Part shown: piece after piece, positions 18,727 through 27,081 of the stretch
Layout of the letters: every line of letters starts with the position of its first letter
How positions within the stretch are numbered: position 1 is the stretch's first letter
Assembly (NCBI GenBank): GCA_010692635.1
Contig: JAAHGL010000009.1
Span: 1 to 58,705 of the forward strand
Length of the DNA: 58,705 nucleotides
Origin: Symploca sp. SIO2C1
GTDB taxonomy: Bacteria; Cyanobacteriota; Cyanobacteriia; Cyanobacteriales; Coleofasciculaceae
Direction of reading: 5' to 3'
Made by a program: the position numbers and the translations under genes
Notes under the pieces: model-generated
What the model saw: only the letters and a program-made list of their open reading frames with translations
What the model was told of the DNA's origin: nothing
Databases searched by the model: none

Positions 18727-19407
18727 ATGACTAACGGATCCTACATTTTCCTCGCTGGAGCAAGTCGAGGAGTTGGTAGAGAAATAGCTAAATGCCTTAT
18801 AGAACAAAAAAAACGGAAAGTCAAGGCTCTGTTACGTTCAGAGGATTCTCGCCCAGAATTAGAAGGGATGGGAATCAAAGTAGTAATGGGAGATGCTCTT
18901 GATATTGCTGTGGTGGAGCAGGCAATGGTAGGAGATGAACCAATTGAGGCGGTAATTAGCACCATCGGTGGTTTACCAAAAGATGGGCAAAGAGCAGACT
19001 ATTTGGGTAATAAACATCTGATTGATGCTGCTGTCAAGGCACAAGTGCAAAAGTTCATCCTGATTTCTTCCATTGGTAGTGGAGAAAGTGTTGTTGCTCT
19101 ACCACCCCAAGCGCTAGAAACCTTAAAACCAGTTTTGCTAGAGAAGGAGCAGGCAGAAAAATACTTGATAACCAGTGGATTAACCTACACCGTAATTAGA
19201 CCCGGTGGATTAAAATCCGAACCAGCAACTGGTAATGGGGTGGTTACTGAAGACTATACAGTAGCTGGGACAATTCATCGTGCTGATGTAGCCCAGTTAG
19301 TTTGCCAGTGTCTATCTTCTGATGTTACTAATAATAAAATCCTCTCCGCTGTTGACCGGATGCAGATGTATGGTCAACCACAGTTTGAAGCACTAAGCTT
19401 AAGTTGA
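18727..19407 (+). CDS. NAD(P)-binding atypical SDR (NmrA-like)
   Basis: A 226-residue Rossmann-fold protein with the glycine motif GASRGVG at 11-17, an acidic/polar strand-2 end (LLRSEDSR), and an ISSIGSGES segment about residue 115 with no clear YxxxK catalytic pair. This is the pattern of atypical short-chain dehydrogenases of the NmrA/BVR-B/HSCARG type, which bind NAD(P)H and act as reductases or redox-sensing chaperones. The substrate is unknown. It ends two bases before the convergent membrane-protein gene. The upstream region holds a HIP1 octamer and a repeat but no clear regulator site. Confidence 0.75.
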   Translation: MTNGSYIFLAGASRGVGREIAKCLIEQKKRKVKALLRSEDSRPELEGMGIKVVMGDALDIAVVEQAMVGDEPIEAVISTIGGLPKDGQRADYLGNKHLIDAAVKAQVQKFILISSIGSGESVVALPPQALETLKPVLLEKEQAEKYLITSGLTYTVIRPGGLKSEPATGNGVVTEDYTVAGTIHRADVAQLVCQCLSSDVTNNKILSAVDRMQMYGQPQFEALSLS

Positions 19408-19409
19408 TA

Positions 19410-19853
19410 TTACTCTGTGTAGTTAAAAGTTTTAAGCCAGTGGAGGTGGATTGCCCAGTCGAGAGTAAGACGAGCGATCGCAAAACAAAGTATACTCTCA
19501 ATACCCAAAATCCCCAATAACCAAAAAGCCTCGGTCAAATTTTGCTCCACTTCCACTGGTGTCAATCCCCTGACTAAAGCGAAAGCTAGTACTGCTCCCC
19601 CCTTGAGGTGAGAGTTGTCATCTTGCCGAATGATGTAGCGGTAAGTGACACCAAAGAGAAAACCACTCAGCCATGCAACTGCCACCCTCACCAAAAAATC
19701 AACCTCATTAGTAATTTGTAGAGGGGTGAATAACTCAAACTGCTTTGCCAGCATCCCACTATTGATAACAGTGGTGATGCTGTAGGTAACGGTAAAAGAG
19801 AAAGCTGCCAAAGTACCTGCTTTCAGGGATTCGATGCGCTCAGCGACAATCAT
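19410..19853 (-). CDS. Conserved cyanobacterial membrane protein
   Basis: A 147-residue protein with about four hydrophobic segments (roughly 15-30, 50-70, 85-100, 108-130) separated by short charged loops, including VTYRYIIRQDDNSHLKGG. I recognise no domain. Its divergent placement 98 bases from petN, a cytochrome b6f gene, hints at a thylakoid or photosynthesis link, but this is only context. The ATG at 19853 is the first possible start in the frame. Confidence 0.65.
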   Translation of the reverse strand: MIVAERIESLKAGTLAAFSFTVTYSITTVINSGMLAKQFELFTPLQITNEVDFLVRVAVAWLSGFLFGVTYRYIIRQDDNSHLKGGAVLAFALVRGLTPVEVEQNLTEAFWLLGILGIESILCFAIARLTLDWAIHLHWLKTFNYTE

Positions 19854-19951
19854 GTCAACAGATGTAAGTTAAGTCTTCAGTACAATCTCAAGCCCAAGAA
19901 GGCTCAGATTGAATTATCATAAGGCTTGGAGTCATTGTGTAATATATTGCT

Positions 19952-20041
19952 ATGGATATTCTGACATTGGGTTGGGTTACGATCTTAGTTCTGTTCACTT
20001 GGTCAATTTCTATGGTTGTTTGGGGTCGTAACGGTTTCTAG
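19952..20041 (+). CDS. petN: Cytochrome b6f complex subunit PetN (VIII)
   Basis: A 29-residue single-helix protein ([20 protein letters not shown] then MVVWGRNGF). It matches PetN throughout, including the invariant MVVWGRNG end. PetN is a small peripheral helix needed for stable dimeric cytochrome b6f, which passes electrons from plastoquinol to plastocyanin or cytochrome c6 in the thylakoid membrane. A small membrane-protein gene follows after four bases, probably in the same transcript, and a hairpin terminator lies at 20196-20223. Confidence 0.95.
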   Translation: MDILTLGWVTILVLFTWSISMVVWGRNGF

Positions 20042-20045
20042 AAGT

Positions 20046-20186
20046 ATGGTGGAAAGTTCCCTTTTTATCAATAGTCTGTTTTTAGTGACTGTCGGACTCT
20101 TGGTTATAGTTAGTGGAGGCATCCTTTACTTAACTGCGTCTGAGTGGCGGGATCGTCGTCGCCAACAAAAAGATAAGAAAATGTAA
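20046..20186 (+). CDS. Small single-helix membrane protein next to petN
   Basis: A 46-residue frame beginning MVESSLFINSLFLVTVGL, with one hydrophobic helix (about 7-30) and a strongly basic tail (EWRDRRRQQKDKKM). It begins four bases after the petN stop with AGAAG just upstream, and a terminator follows ten bases after its stop, so petN plus this gene look like a complete two-gene operon. The charge distribution suggests N-out/C-in topology with a stromal/cytoplasmic tail. I do not recognise it as a named b6f or photosystem subunit. Confidence 0.65.
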   Translation: MVESSLFINSLFLVTVGLLVIVSGGILYLTASEWRDRRRQQKDKKM

Positions 20187-20195
20187 GTTAAGCTC

Positions 20196-20223
20196 ATCCC
20201 ACGACTAAAGTACGTGGGATTTT
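20196..20223 (+). terminator. Hairpin terminator after the petN operon
   Basis: Perfect 8-bp arms ATCCCACG / CGTGGGAT, a 9-base loop and a following TTT, ten bases after the small membrane-protein stop. Confidence 0.65.
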
Positions 20224-20256
20224 GGGTTATTTGTTATTTGTTGGCGGAATTTTACC

Positions 20257-20285
20257 CAATTCCCAATTCCCAATTCCCAATTCCC
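20257..20285 (+). repeat. CCCAATT heptamer array
   Basis: Four CCCAATT units immediately before the stop codon of the minus-strand fructosamine-kinase-like gene. Confidence 0.9.
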
Positions 20286-20287
20286 TT

Positions 20288-21172
20288 TTAACCTTTCCCT
20301 ACAATCTGCTCAATCATCCCTGTGGCTTGGGAGGCATAACCACTGCCAAAGAGATTGAAGTGATTGAGAATGTGATAGAGATTGTAGAGGGTTTTGCGTT
20401 GCTGGTAACCTTTATCTAAAGGCCACACCTCTTTATAGCCACGATAAAACGCAGAGGGGAAGCCTCCAAACAATTCTGTCATAGCAATATCCACTTCGCG
20501 ATCGCCGAAATAGGTTGCAGGATCAAAAATCACTGGTTCCCCTGACTTGCTAACTGCGGCATTCCCTCCCCATAAATCTCCATGTACCAACGAAGGTTGA
20601 GGCTGATGCTCCAGTAACTTGGGAATTGTTTCGAGTAATCGCTCTTGGTGAGGAAAATTACCACCGCGACGCCTTGCCAGTTTCAATTGATAGCCGATGC
20701 GATACTCAGCAAAGAATTTGCCCCAATCAGCACTCCAGGTGTTAATTTGGGGAGTTGAACCAATGGTATTGTTTTCCTTCCAACCAAACTTTTCTTGATT
20801 CTCTTGGGGAATAGTTGCGCGGTGCATCGCTGCCAGCTGACGCCCCATTTCTAGCCAAGACTGAGTATTTTTACTGCCACCGAGTTCTAGCCACTCCAAA
20901 ACTATGTAAGCAGAATTAGCCGCTGTACCCACACAAACTGGTTTTGGTACTCGAATCGTACCAGTTTCATACATTTGCTTTAAACCCAATGCCTCTGCTT
21001 CAAACATCTGTACTTGAGATGCCTGGTTAAGCTTGACAAAATAATTGGTAGTCTCACCAATGAGGCAGTAACCCTGATTAATACAGCCACCACCAACAGA
21101 ACGGCGATTTTTAATTTCAAATGTCTCACCAGTTACTTTGCTAATTTGGCTAGCTATTTCTGTCCACATCAT
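20288..21172 (-). CDS. Fructosamine-3-kinase family protein
   Basis: A 294-residue kinase-fold protein of the FN3K family, which phosphorylates the sugar of ketosamine adducts on proteins and so triggers deglycation. Visible elements: glycine-rich loop SVGGGCINQG (25-34), Lys47 (FVKLN), the catalytic loop HGDLWGGN (Asp199, Asn204), metal-binding Asp217 in FDPAT, and the family segment YFGDREVDIAMTELFGGFP. The length is normal. It could start at 21172 or 21169 (two adjacent ATG codons). It stands alone on the minus strand. In plant and bacterial members a P-loop cysteine makes a redox switch; Cys30 lies in that position here, but its role is inferred. Confidence 0.88.
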   Translation of the reverse strand: MMWTEIASQISKVTGETFEIKNRRSVGGGCINQGYCLIGETTNYFVKLNQASQVQMFEAEALGLKQMYETGTIRVPKPVCVGTAANSAYIVLEWLELGGSKNTQSWLEMGRQLAAMHRATIPQENQEKFGWKENNTIGSTPQINTWSADWGKFFAEYRIGYQLKLARRRGGNFPHQERLLETIPKLLEHQPQPSLVHGDLWGGNAAVSKSGEPVIFDPATYFGDREVDIAMTELFGGFPSAFYRGYKEVWPLDKGYQQRKTLYNLYHILNHFNLFGSGYASQATGMIEQIVGKG

Positions 21173-21257
21173 TGAATTTAAGATTTTAGCTTTTGGATTT
21201 TATTAAATTACATCTGAATGTGAATTACGATCCCCAAAACAAACAATATCAATTGCG

Positions 21258-21409
21258 GTAGGGGCGGGTTCACCAACCAATTAAGGAAACCAACAAACCA
21301 ATCAGGTAAACCCGCCCCGGTTTGACGCATTATAATTGGTTTCGGTGACCGGGGCGGGTTTAGCAAAATTATCGTTGAGTATCCAAGTTTCGGGTGAACC
21401 CGCCCCTAC
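21258..21409 (+). repeat. 152-bp palindromic element, 17-bp perfect inverted ends
   Basis: GTAGGGGCGGGTTCACC at 21258-21274 is repeated inverted and without mismatch at 21393-21409. A second inverted pair (AACCCGCCCCGG / CCGGGGCGGGTTT) lies inside, so the element looks like two nested or tandem copies of the 18516-18574 repeat. It is non-coding. Confidence 0.85.
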
Positions 21410-22030
21410 AATATGTACCATTTAATTCACATTAGACGTAAATTGCTATAAAAACTAAAAACAAAGGCTTCAGCCTTTAGATAGGATTGCTATATTTTGT
21501 TCTCCCAAATTCCCTAGCTCCCTAAAACCCTACAATTATAGACTTTTCCTAAGAATGAAACACTCCTGCCAGAATTGGGGGCTGGTGAGCAAAATGTGGA
21601 GCGATCGCAAGTCTTGTAGGTTGAATTGAGGTAACTTAAGCGCAAGCCTTCTCGTAGAGTAACCCAACCTAAGAGTAGTTTAATTGCTCATGCTTTATAT
21701 ATGGGCGCACACTTTTCCTATTATAAAAAAACAATAGCAAAAAATAATGGCAAACACAACCAACAAAAAATTCTTATTTGTTTGATCTCATTGAGATTTT
21801 GTAAAGAGGTTGCATGAAAGGTAGGGGCGCACCGACGTGCGCCCTAATATCCCTCTTCTGTCACTAGGGGGTGAGCAAAAAAAAGGTGGGGAGATGGGGA
21901 AACAGGGAAATACGGAGATAGGGAAACAAAGAAGAACTAATGATTTAAGAGGATACTTCGCTAGAAATGACAACCAAAATTTCGCTCACCCTAAACCGGC
22001 CCCTTGAATCTTAAAAGAGTCAGAGCAACA
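21410..22030 (+). other. Gene-free stretch with several dispersed repeats
   Basis: Holds a CCCTAAAACCCTACAATT.. segment (about 21520-21570) also seen at 39310-39360, an inverted AGGTTG/CAACCT pair (about 21620-21672), a hairpin GGGCGCAC/GTGCGCCC (about 21825-21844), and a 128-bp element at 21865-21992. No gene is visible on either strand. Confidence 0.6.
21865..21992 (-). mobile_element. GGGGTGA-ended miniature element, diverged reverse copy
   Basis: Starts TAGGGGGTGAGC and ends GCTCACCCTA. The left end continues with an A-run and GGTGGGGAG, matching the reverse complement of the right ends of the elements at 53069 and 57384. The interior is a GGAGATGG-type minisatellite. Confidence 0.5.
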
Positions 22031-23317
22031 TCAAACGTCAACTGGCTTAACAGTAACTACACCGTAAGCTTCAGTTGAGAGATACTCCTGAGCCGCCTGT
22101 TGAACATCAACTGCCTCCACCGCTAGAATCTTAGCTGGGTAGTTCATAGCTGGAGCCAAGTCTCTGAGCTGAGAATAATAGTAGCCGTACAAATTGGCAC
22201 GATCGCTTGGTCGTTCATTGCCAAAGATAAACCGATTTGCTACTTTGGTGCGGATGCGAGCAATCTCAGCTTCTGTTACTAATTCTGTGTGGAAATTGCT
22301 AATATGTTGTGCGATCGCTTTTTCTACCTCTGCCAAATTTTCCACTGGTAGTTTAGCGGAAATATAAAATATCCCCTGTAGCTGCTGAGTCAGATTGCTA
22401 ACTCCAATGCTAGTAACTAACTTTCGTTCCTCTCGTAAATCCCTCACTAGTCGCGACATACGACCTTGGCCTAAAATACCTGCTAGGACATCAAGGCTAT
22501 AGGTTTTTTCTAACTGCCTCATCCCTGGTACTCGCCAAACCATTACCAGCCTTGCTTGCTGCAAGCTTTGATCCTCGTACTCCCGGCGGACAATTTCTGG
22601 GAAAGGAGCTTCAGGCGGGAAGGATTGAGAATTAGGAATAGGTAATGAGGAATTGCTTTGATTCCTATTGATTCCTTCTTCAACAATCTCAATCAATTCA
22701 TCTACTGGCAAGTTACCCACTGCCACAGCTGTCAGAGAGCTAGGTTGATACCATTGAGTATGAAAGTCTCGCATCTGCTGGGGTTTGAGTTGAGCAATCA
22801 CTTCTGCTGGTCCTAGTACCTGTCGGCGGTAAGGTAATTGCTCAAAGGTAGTTTCCACTGCTCGTCGATAAGTGCGACGCTGAGGATTATCGTCTGAACG
22901 GCGAATTTCTTCCAAAACTACGAAACGTTCCCTTTCAAAGGCATCGTCAGGAATGCTGGGATTGAGCACTACATCCAATTGTAATGGTGCCAGTTGAGCA
23001 AAATCTTGGGGAGCCGTAGTGATGTAGTAGTGGGTATAATCTTGGCTCGTAGCAGCATTTGTCACTGCACCCCGCTCTTCAATCAGCTGCTCAAATTCAC
23101 CACTGCGCAGTCGTGGTGTTCCCTTAAATACCATATGCTCTAGAAAGTGAGCCATGCCGTTGATTTCATCTGCTTCTACAGCAGAACCAACATTAATCCA
23201 GACATTCAGGTTGACAGCTTCGACAGGTATCTGTTCGGCGACAATGGTTAAACCATTAGATAGCTTTTTGATCGTCGGAGCATTTAGCGGAGGAGTCTTC
23301 AGCAGAGTTGAGGTCAT
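22031..23317 (-). CDS. M16 family zinc peptidase
   Basis: A 428-residue pitrilysin/processing-peptidase family protein. The inverted zinc motif HFLEH (His57, Glu60, His61) lies in MAHFLEHMVFKGT, with the downstream Glu ligand in the VVLEEIRRSDDNPQ region. The second, non-catalytic M16 half is present (about 240-428, ending with the ANLYGYYY segment). Proteins of this size act as dimers or pair with a second M16 subunit. A low-complexity stretch at about 217-238 (NQSNSSLPIPNSQS) between the halves looks like a degraded CCCAATT repeat read in frame. There is no signal peptide, so it is probably cytoplasmic. Confidence 0.88.
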   Translation of the reverse strand: MTSTLLKTPPLNAPTIKKLSNGLTIVAEQIPVEAVNLNVWINVGSAVEADEINGMAHFLEHMVFKGTPRLRSGEFEQLIEERGAVTNAATSQDYTHYYITTAPQDFAQLAPLQLDVVLNPSIPDDAFERERFVVLEEIRRSDDNPQRRTYRRAVETTFEQLPYRRQVLGPAEVIAQLKPQQMRDFHTQWYQPSSLTAVAVGNLPVDELIEIVEEGINRNQSNSSLPIPNSQSFPPEAPFPEIVRREYEDQSLQQARLVMVWRVPGMRQLEKTYSLDVLAGILGQGRMSRLVRDLREERKLVTSIGVSNLTQQLQGIFYISAKLPVENLAEVEKAIAQHISNFHTELVTEAEIARIRTKVANRFIFGNERPSDRANLYGYYYSQLRDLAPAMNYPAKILAVEAVDVQQAAQEYLSTEAYGVVTVKPVDV

Positions 23318-23417
23318 CAGTGATTGGTCTTGTTGGCATTCTACTCTATCGTAAACACTCCCGATGGAGCAGGGGATCTGGGAGGTTGGCGTTGATCGCT
23401 TCTTAGAGGCAGTATAC

Positions 23418-23528
23418 CTAGTGCCGCTGCGCGGAATTTAGAATTTAGAATTTAGAATTTAGAATGCTTATAGAGTAAGGATTCTAACGATCTCAAACTG
23501 GTCAGTTACTTTTGCCGCGCTGCACTAG
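23418..23528 (+). mobile_element. 111-bp miniature element, copy B
   Basis: Identical in length to copies A and C, with CTAG at both ends and terminal sequences CTAGTGCCGCTGCGCGG / CCGCGCTGCACTAG. It lies between the divergent M16 and MscS genes and ends 34 bases before the MscS start, so it may affect expression of that gene. Confidence 0.88.
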
Positions 23529-23562
23529 CTTATCAGCAGCAGTCCCGAAATTTCTCTTAAAT

Positions 23563-24624
23563 ATGACAATGAATCAGTTTCTTGACATTCTTAAATATGC
23601 TTTACCTTTTGCTTTGATTTTATGTGGTTTTATTTTAGGATTTATTTTTGAGAGACGAGGGTTAAATTTATTAAAAAAAATTGCTAGAAAAACCGGATGG
23701 GAAGGCTATGAAATAATTGTTAGAGCTCTGCGAGGTATTGTCCTTCTTTGGTTTGTCGTTGCCGGAATTTTTGCTGCAACCCTGAGCTTTCCCATAAATA
23801 GTTCAGTCCTTGAAATTATTCAGAAAATTCTTCTAGCTACTGTTTTGGCTTCAGCCACTCTCGTTGTCTCCAAACTTGCTGTTGGTTTTGTTGAACTCTA
23901 CAGTAGCCGACGAGAAGAAGGTTCGCCTTTAACATCCTTGTTTGAAAATTTGACGAGACTGATAATTTTTAGTCTTGGATTATTAATTATCATTCAGTCT
24001 CTGGGTATTGCCATTACACCACTGTTAACTGCTTTGGGTATTGGTGGTGTTTCTATCGGTTTAGCACTCCAGAATACTTTATCTAATCTTTTTTCTGGAC
24101 TTAATATTCTGACATCTAAAAAAGTTAGAGTTGGAGACTATATCAAGCTGGATACTGGGGAAGAAGGTTATGTTACAGATATAGCTTGGAGACAGACAAT
24201 AGTTAAAGAATTTAACGAAAACTTGATTGTTATTCCTAATGCAAAACTCATCTCTTCTAACTTCAAAAACTATGCTCTACCCAACAAAGAACAATTAATT
24301 ACTATTGAGCTAGGCATTAGCTATGATAGTGACCTGGAACAAGTGGAAATGGTAACTCTTGAAGTTGCTAAGGAAGTCATGCAGGAAGTAGAGGGAGGTA
24401 TTCCTAATTTTGAACCTTTTGTCCGATTTAATCAATTTGACTACTTTAGCATTAATTTGACGGTTTATCTACGAGTAAAAGAGTTTATTGCTCATTTAAT
24501 TATTAGGCATGAATTTATTAAAAGATTGCGGAAGCGTTATCAATTAGAAGGAATTGAACTGCCATTCCCGATTAAAGCTACTTATGTTCCCAATCAAAAA
24601 TGGGGAATGGGGAATAGGGAATAG
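23563..24624 (+). CDS. MscS-like mechanosensitive ion channel
   Basis: A 353-residue inner-membrane channel: three to four hydrophobic segments before the pore helix (about 145-180, ending ALGIGGVSIGLALQNTLSNL), then the MscS beta domain (about 190-250, VRVGDYIKLDTGEEGYV) and the alpha/beta C-terminal domain. Such channels open under membrane tension and release solutes on hypo-osmotic shock. I start it at ATG 23563 (MTMNQF); the frame continues upstream into the miniature element. The last residues (NQKWGMGNRE) and the stop codon are encoded by a GGGAATA/GGGAATG array that has overrun the gene end. Confidence 0.9.
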   Translation: MTMNQFLDILKYALPFALILCGFILGFIFERRGLNLLKKIARKTGWEGYEIIVRALRGIVLLWFVVAGIFAATLSFPINSSVLEIIQKILLATVLASATLVVSKLAVGFVELYSSRREEGSPLTSLFENLTRLIIFSLGLLIIIQSLGIAITPLLTALGIGGVSIGLALQNTLSNLFSGLNILTSKKVRVGDYIKLDTGEEGYVTDIAWRQTIVKEFNENLIVIPNAKLISSNFKNYALPNKEQLITIELGISYDSDLEQVEMVTLEVAKEVMQEVEGGIPNFEPFVRFNQFDYFSINLTVYLRVKEFIAHLIIRHEFIKRLRKRYQLEGIELPFPIKATYVPNQKWGMGNRE

Positions 24625-24677
24625 GGAATGGGGAATAGGGAATGGGGAATAGGGAATGGGGAATAGGGAATGGGGAA
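24601..24677 (+). repeat. GGGAATA/GGGAATG heptamer array
   Basis: About ten 7-bp units beginning inside the 3' end of the MscS gene and supplying its TAG stop. Confidence 0.9.
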
Positions 24678-24732
24678 GTGGCTCGTCAAAATTGTCTGTA
24701 CTTCACGGATACAAGAATTGCGATCGTTAGGA

Positions 24733-25538
24733 TTACAGATATGATTGGAGAACAAAGATTACAGCAGTGCTGAACGGGTCATATTGACCTTGATTATCCC
24801 GCCTGCTTAACCCTTTTATCAACTTGTCAATCTCTTCATCAGTCAATATATCAATGATATCTAAAATACTGTCTATTGCTCTACTACGCCTTTCTCTAAG
24901 CTGATCTACATTTAAACCTAAACCTTCGATGGTTGCTTGAGCAGCAGCGTGTTTTTCAGGATCAGCAACAGGCAGAATTTCACCTTTGGTGGAATACTGA
25001 AAGAAACTTTCACAATCTGGCTGCAATGGAGAAACCAAAAGCTTTTCATCGTACCAATTATCCTTCTTGTAGCCACATCGTGAGGGTGGAGGAGGTTTTT
25101 TAGATCGTTCTGCTTGACAAGAAGCAAGTAAATTATTGTAATCCAAGGCTAATTGAGGAAATTTTTCTTGCGGTTTGAGATGCTCAATATGACAAGGATC
25201 AGAGTCTTCCCTATTAGCTTGTACCGAATTGTTGGAATTGGTAATCCGCATCATGCAATAACAGCACAGATAGCCTTGCTCCTGCAACAGTGCTGCATAC
25301 ACATCTCGCTTTTCCTGACCTCGTAAATCATCGAACCTGGGTCAATACTGCTCGGTTAAGAGAAATTATCGGTTAAAAAGCTGGGGGAGCTGAGGGAGCT
25401 GAGGGAGCTGAGGGAGCTGGGGAAGAGGGATTAGGGCTTATCCGAGCAGTATTGGAACCTGGGTTGCCAATCCTCGTTGGCTTGAGCTTTCCAGGTGGTA
25501 AAGCTTTCAGGTTCCTGACTTTTTTCAATCCATCTCAT
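24733..25538 (-). pseudogene. ptuB: Septu system HNH nuclease PtuB, interrupted by a miniature element
   Basis: PtuB-like (TIGR02646-type) HNH nuclease, second gene of a Septu pair. The start (ATG at 25536-25538) overlaps the ptuA stop as ATGA and begins MRWIEKSQEPESFTTWKAQA. Up to PRF the frame is normal; a 112-bp element (25343-25454) then brings an immediate TAA. Beyond it the same protein resumes (DDLRGQEK), with the HNH/zinc elements intact: YLCCYCMMRI, CHIEHLKPQ, YNNLLASCQ and CGYKK. Without the insertion and duplicated target the protein would be about 227 residues. The 122 added bases also shift the frame. A GTG at 25302 could still start a 189-residue product with the whole nuclease motif, so complete inactivation is not certain. 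Confidence 0.85.
25343..25454 (+). mobile_element. 112-bp miniature element with 10-bp target duplication, copy 1
   Basis: Terminal inverted repeats CAATACTGCTCGG at both ends, flanked by GAACCTGGGT at 25333-25342 and 25455-25464. The interior holds four GGGAGCTGA nonamers. Copy 2 at 42270-42372 differs mainly by having one nonamer fewer (9 bp shorter). It has no coding capacity. It splits ptuB. Confidence 0.93.
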
Positions 25539-26914
25539 TGACCAATAATTTCCTTCCGCCTGATTAACATATCCGCCTTCGCAAATTCCGGTTCTCCACC
25601 TCCAATTTCCTGAGCTAGCTGTTGACGCAACTCCCTGGCTTGGTCTAAATCTCCAGCATCAATTAGACGGAATAGTGTTAACAAGTTTTTTTTGATTTGT
25701 TCAGGACGTTCATCTACCCCCATCAGGTCTACCAAAATGCGATTGCTGTCTCGTCCGAAAGAACTTTCAGGATGATAGGCTATGATAACATTGTCATCTT
25801 TTTCCAATACATAAACCCTTTCAGGTTTGACATGGCTGACCACTTGAGGAGAATGGGTCGTGACGATAAATTGACAATTGGGAAAAGTATCTGTTAATGA
25901 AGAAATGATACGGCGTTGCCAGGAAGGATGCAAGTGTAATTCGATTTCATCAATGAGGACAACACCGCTACCATGAAGGGGATTTTCCAGGCTCGGATTG
26001 GCAATCGCCAATCGTCTGGCAATATCCCCAACCATCGCTAATAAACACTTTTCGCCATCAGAAAGTTGGTCGATAATCAGTTCCTGTTCTGCTTTAGCAA
26101 CAGTCATACGAAGAGGCGAGCGACGAACCCGTAAATTATTGAACCCTGGCAGGAATTGAGCGATCGCGTTTCTCACGGCTTCTAGCTTGCGATCGCGATG
26201 GTCAAAATTATCCCGTCGTTCTTCGTTTTCTAGGTCTTCGGTGGTTCTAAACCATTGGAAAAAGTCTTTGAAGTTAATAGATCTAGTAAGTGGAGCTTCA
26301 TAAATAGAAATTTGTGCTGCCTGATTATCTAAAAGATCTAAAGGAATATCTAATACTGCTCGATTAACGGGATAGTAAACGATAATAGGAATATCAATTA
26401 ACTGTTGTTCGTCCAGAATTTTCTGACGTAAATCATCTGTCATTGATTCTAATGTGCTCTTATCGTTATCTTTCTCATTAGAGCGTAAATGAGCTAGCTT
26501 TATCCTATGTGGTTTTACACTACGTAACTCCACACTCGATTCATGCCTTAAATCATTACCTTGTTTTATACCTGATAAATACCATTGAATATCCTCAGCA
26601 TCCACAACAGCGCACATTGCACAGCGAACTTCTGTACTTTCATTTTGGACATCTTGATATTCAAAGATATCTCCTTGAGTCGGATGAGGTTTTTGTTGAA
26701 ATAAGTTACCCGAGGAAACATAGCGCGTATCTGGATCATATCTAATTCGGTTAACAAACCAGGTTAACATTAAAGCAAGACAGTCCAGGATACTTGATTT
26801 GCCAATCCCGTTGACACCAATCAATACATTAGCACCAGATTGATTAAACTCTAATGTCAAATCACCGATACCTCGAAAGGCTTCCATTTTCAGTTGCGTG
26901 ATCCGGAATTCCAT
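25535..26914 (-). CDS. ptuA: Septu system ATPase PtuA
   Basis: A 459-residue ABC/SMC-like ATPase. It has Walker A GVNGIGKSS (33-41), the signature LSDGEK (about 280), Walker B VVLIDEIELHLHP (about 315) and the H-loop TTHSPQ (about 353), then a C-terminal Glu/Arg-rich helical region. The family acts with PtuB against phages, the ATPase holding and controlling the nuclease. The pairing with a downstream HNH gene at a 4-base overlap supports the Septu call. No reverse transcriptase or retron RNA is nearby, so it is not a retron-Ec78 set. The frame extends 19 codons upstream to 26971; ATG 26914 (MEFRITQLKMEAF) fits the family. The gene appears intact although its partner is broken. Confidence 0.87.
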   Translation of the reverse strand: MEFRITQLKMEAFRGIGDLTLEFNQSGANVLIGVNGIGKSSILDCLALMLTWFVNRIRYDPDTRYVSSGNLFQQKPHPTQGDIFEYQDVQNESTEVRCAMCAVVDAEDIQWYLSGIKQGNDLRHESSVELRSVKPHRIKLAHLRSNEKDNDKSTLESMTDDLRQKILDEQQLIDIPIIVYYPVNRAVLDIPLDLLDNQAAQISIYEAPLTRSINFKDFFQWFRTTEDLENEERRDNFDHRDRKLEAVRNAIAQFLPGFNNLRVRRSPLRMTVAKAEQELIIDQLSDGEKCLLAMVGDIARRLAIANPSLENPLHGSGVVLIDEIELHLHPSWQRRIISSLTDTFPNCQFIVTTHSPQVVSHVKPERVYVLEKDDNVIIAYHPESSFGRDSNRILVDLMGVDERPEQIKKNLLTLFRLIDAGDLDQARELRQQLAQEIGGGEPEFAKADMLIRRKEIIGQ

Positions 26915-27081
26915 TACAGTAAAATGTGTGATGCGATCGCTGGATTCTAGTATAGAACTTCCTCTTGACACGGGGATGCGGAGATTTGAACTAACTACTT
27001 AAAATGCGTCTTAGCTTTTCGGGTAGGGCATTGAAAGTTAAAATAAACTTAAGTAATGTAAAGAAATATGATCATTAAACC

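Noticed and set aside
21747-21785. Short frame MANTTNKKFLFV
   Set aside because: Twelve codons, no SD and no conservation evidence.
24733-26914. Retron Ec78 with PtuA/PtuB effectors
   Set aside because: No reverse transcriptase or retron RNA lies beside the pair, so a plain Septu arrangement is the simpler call.
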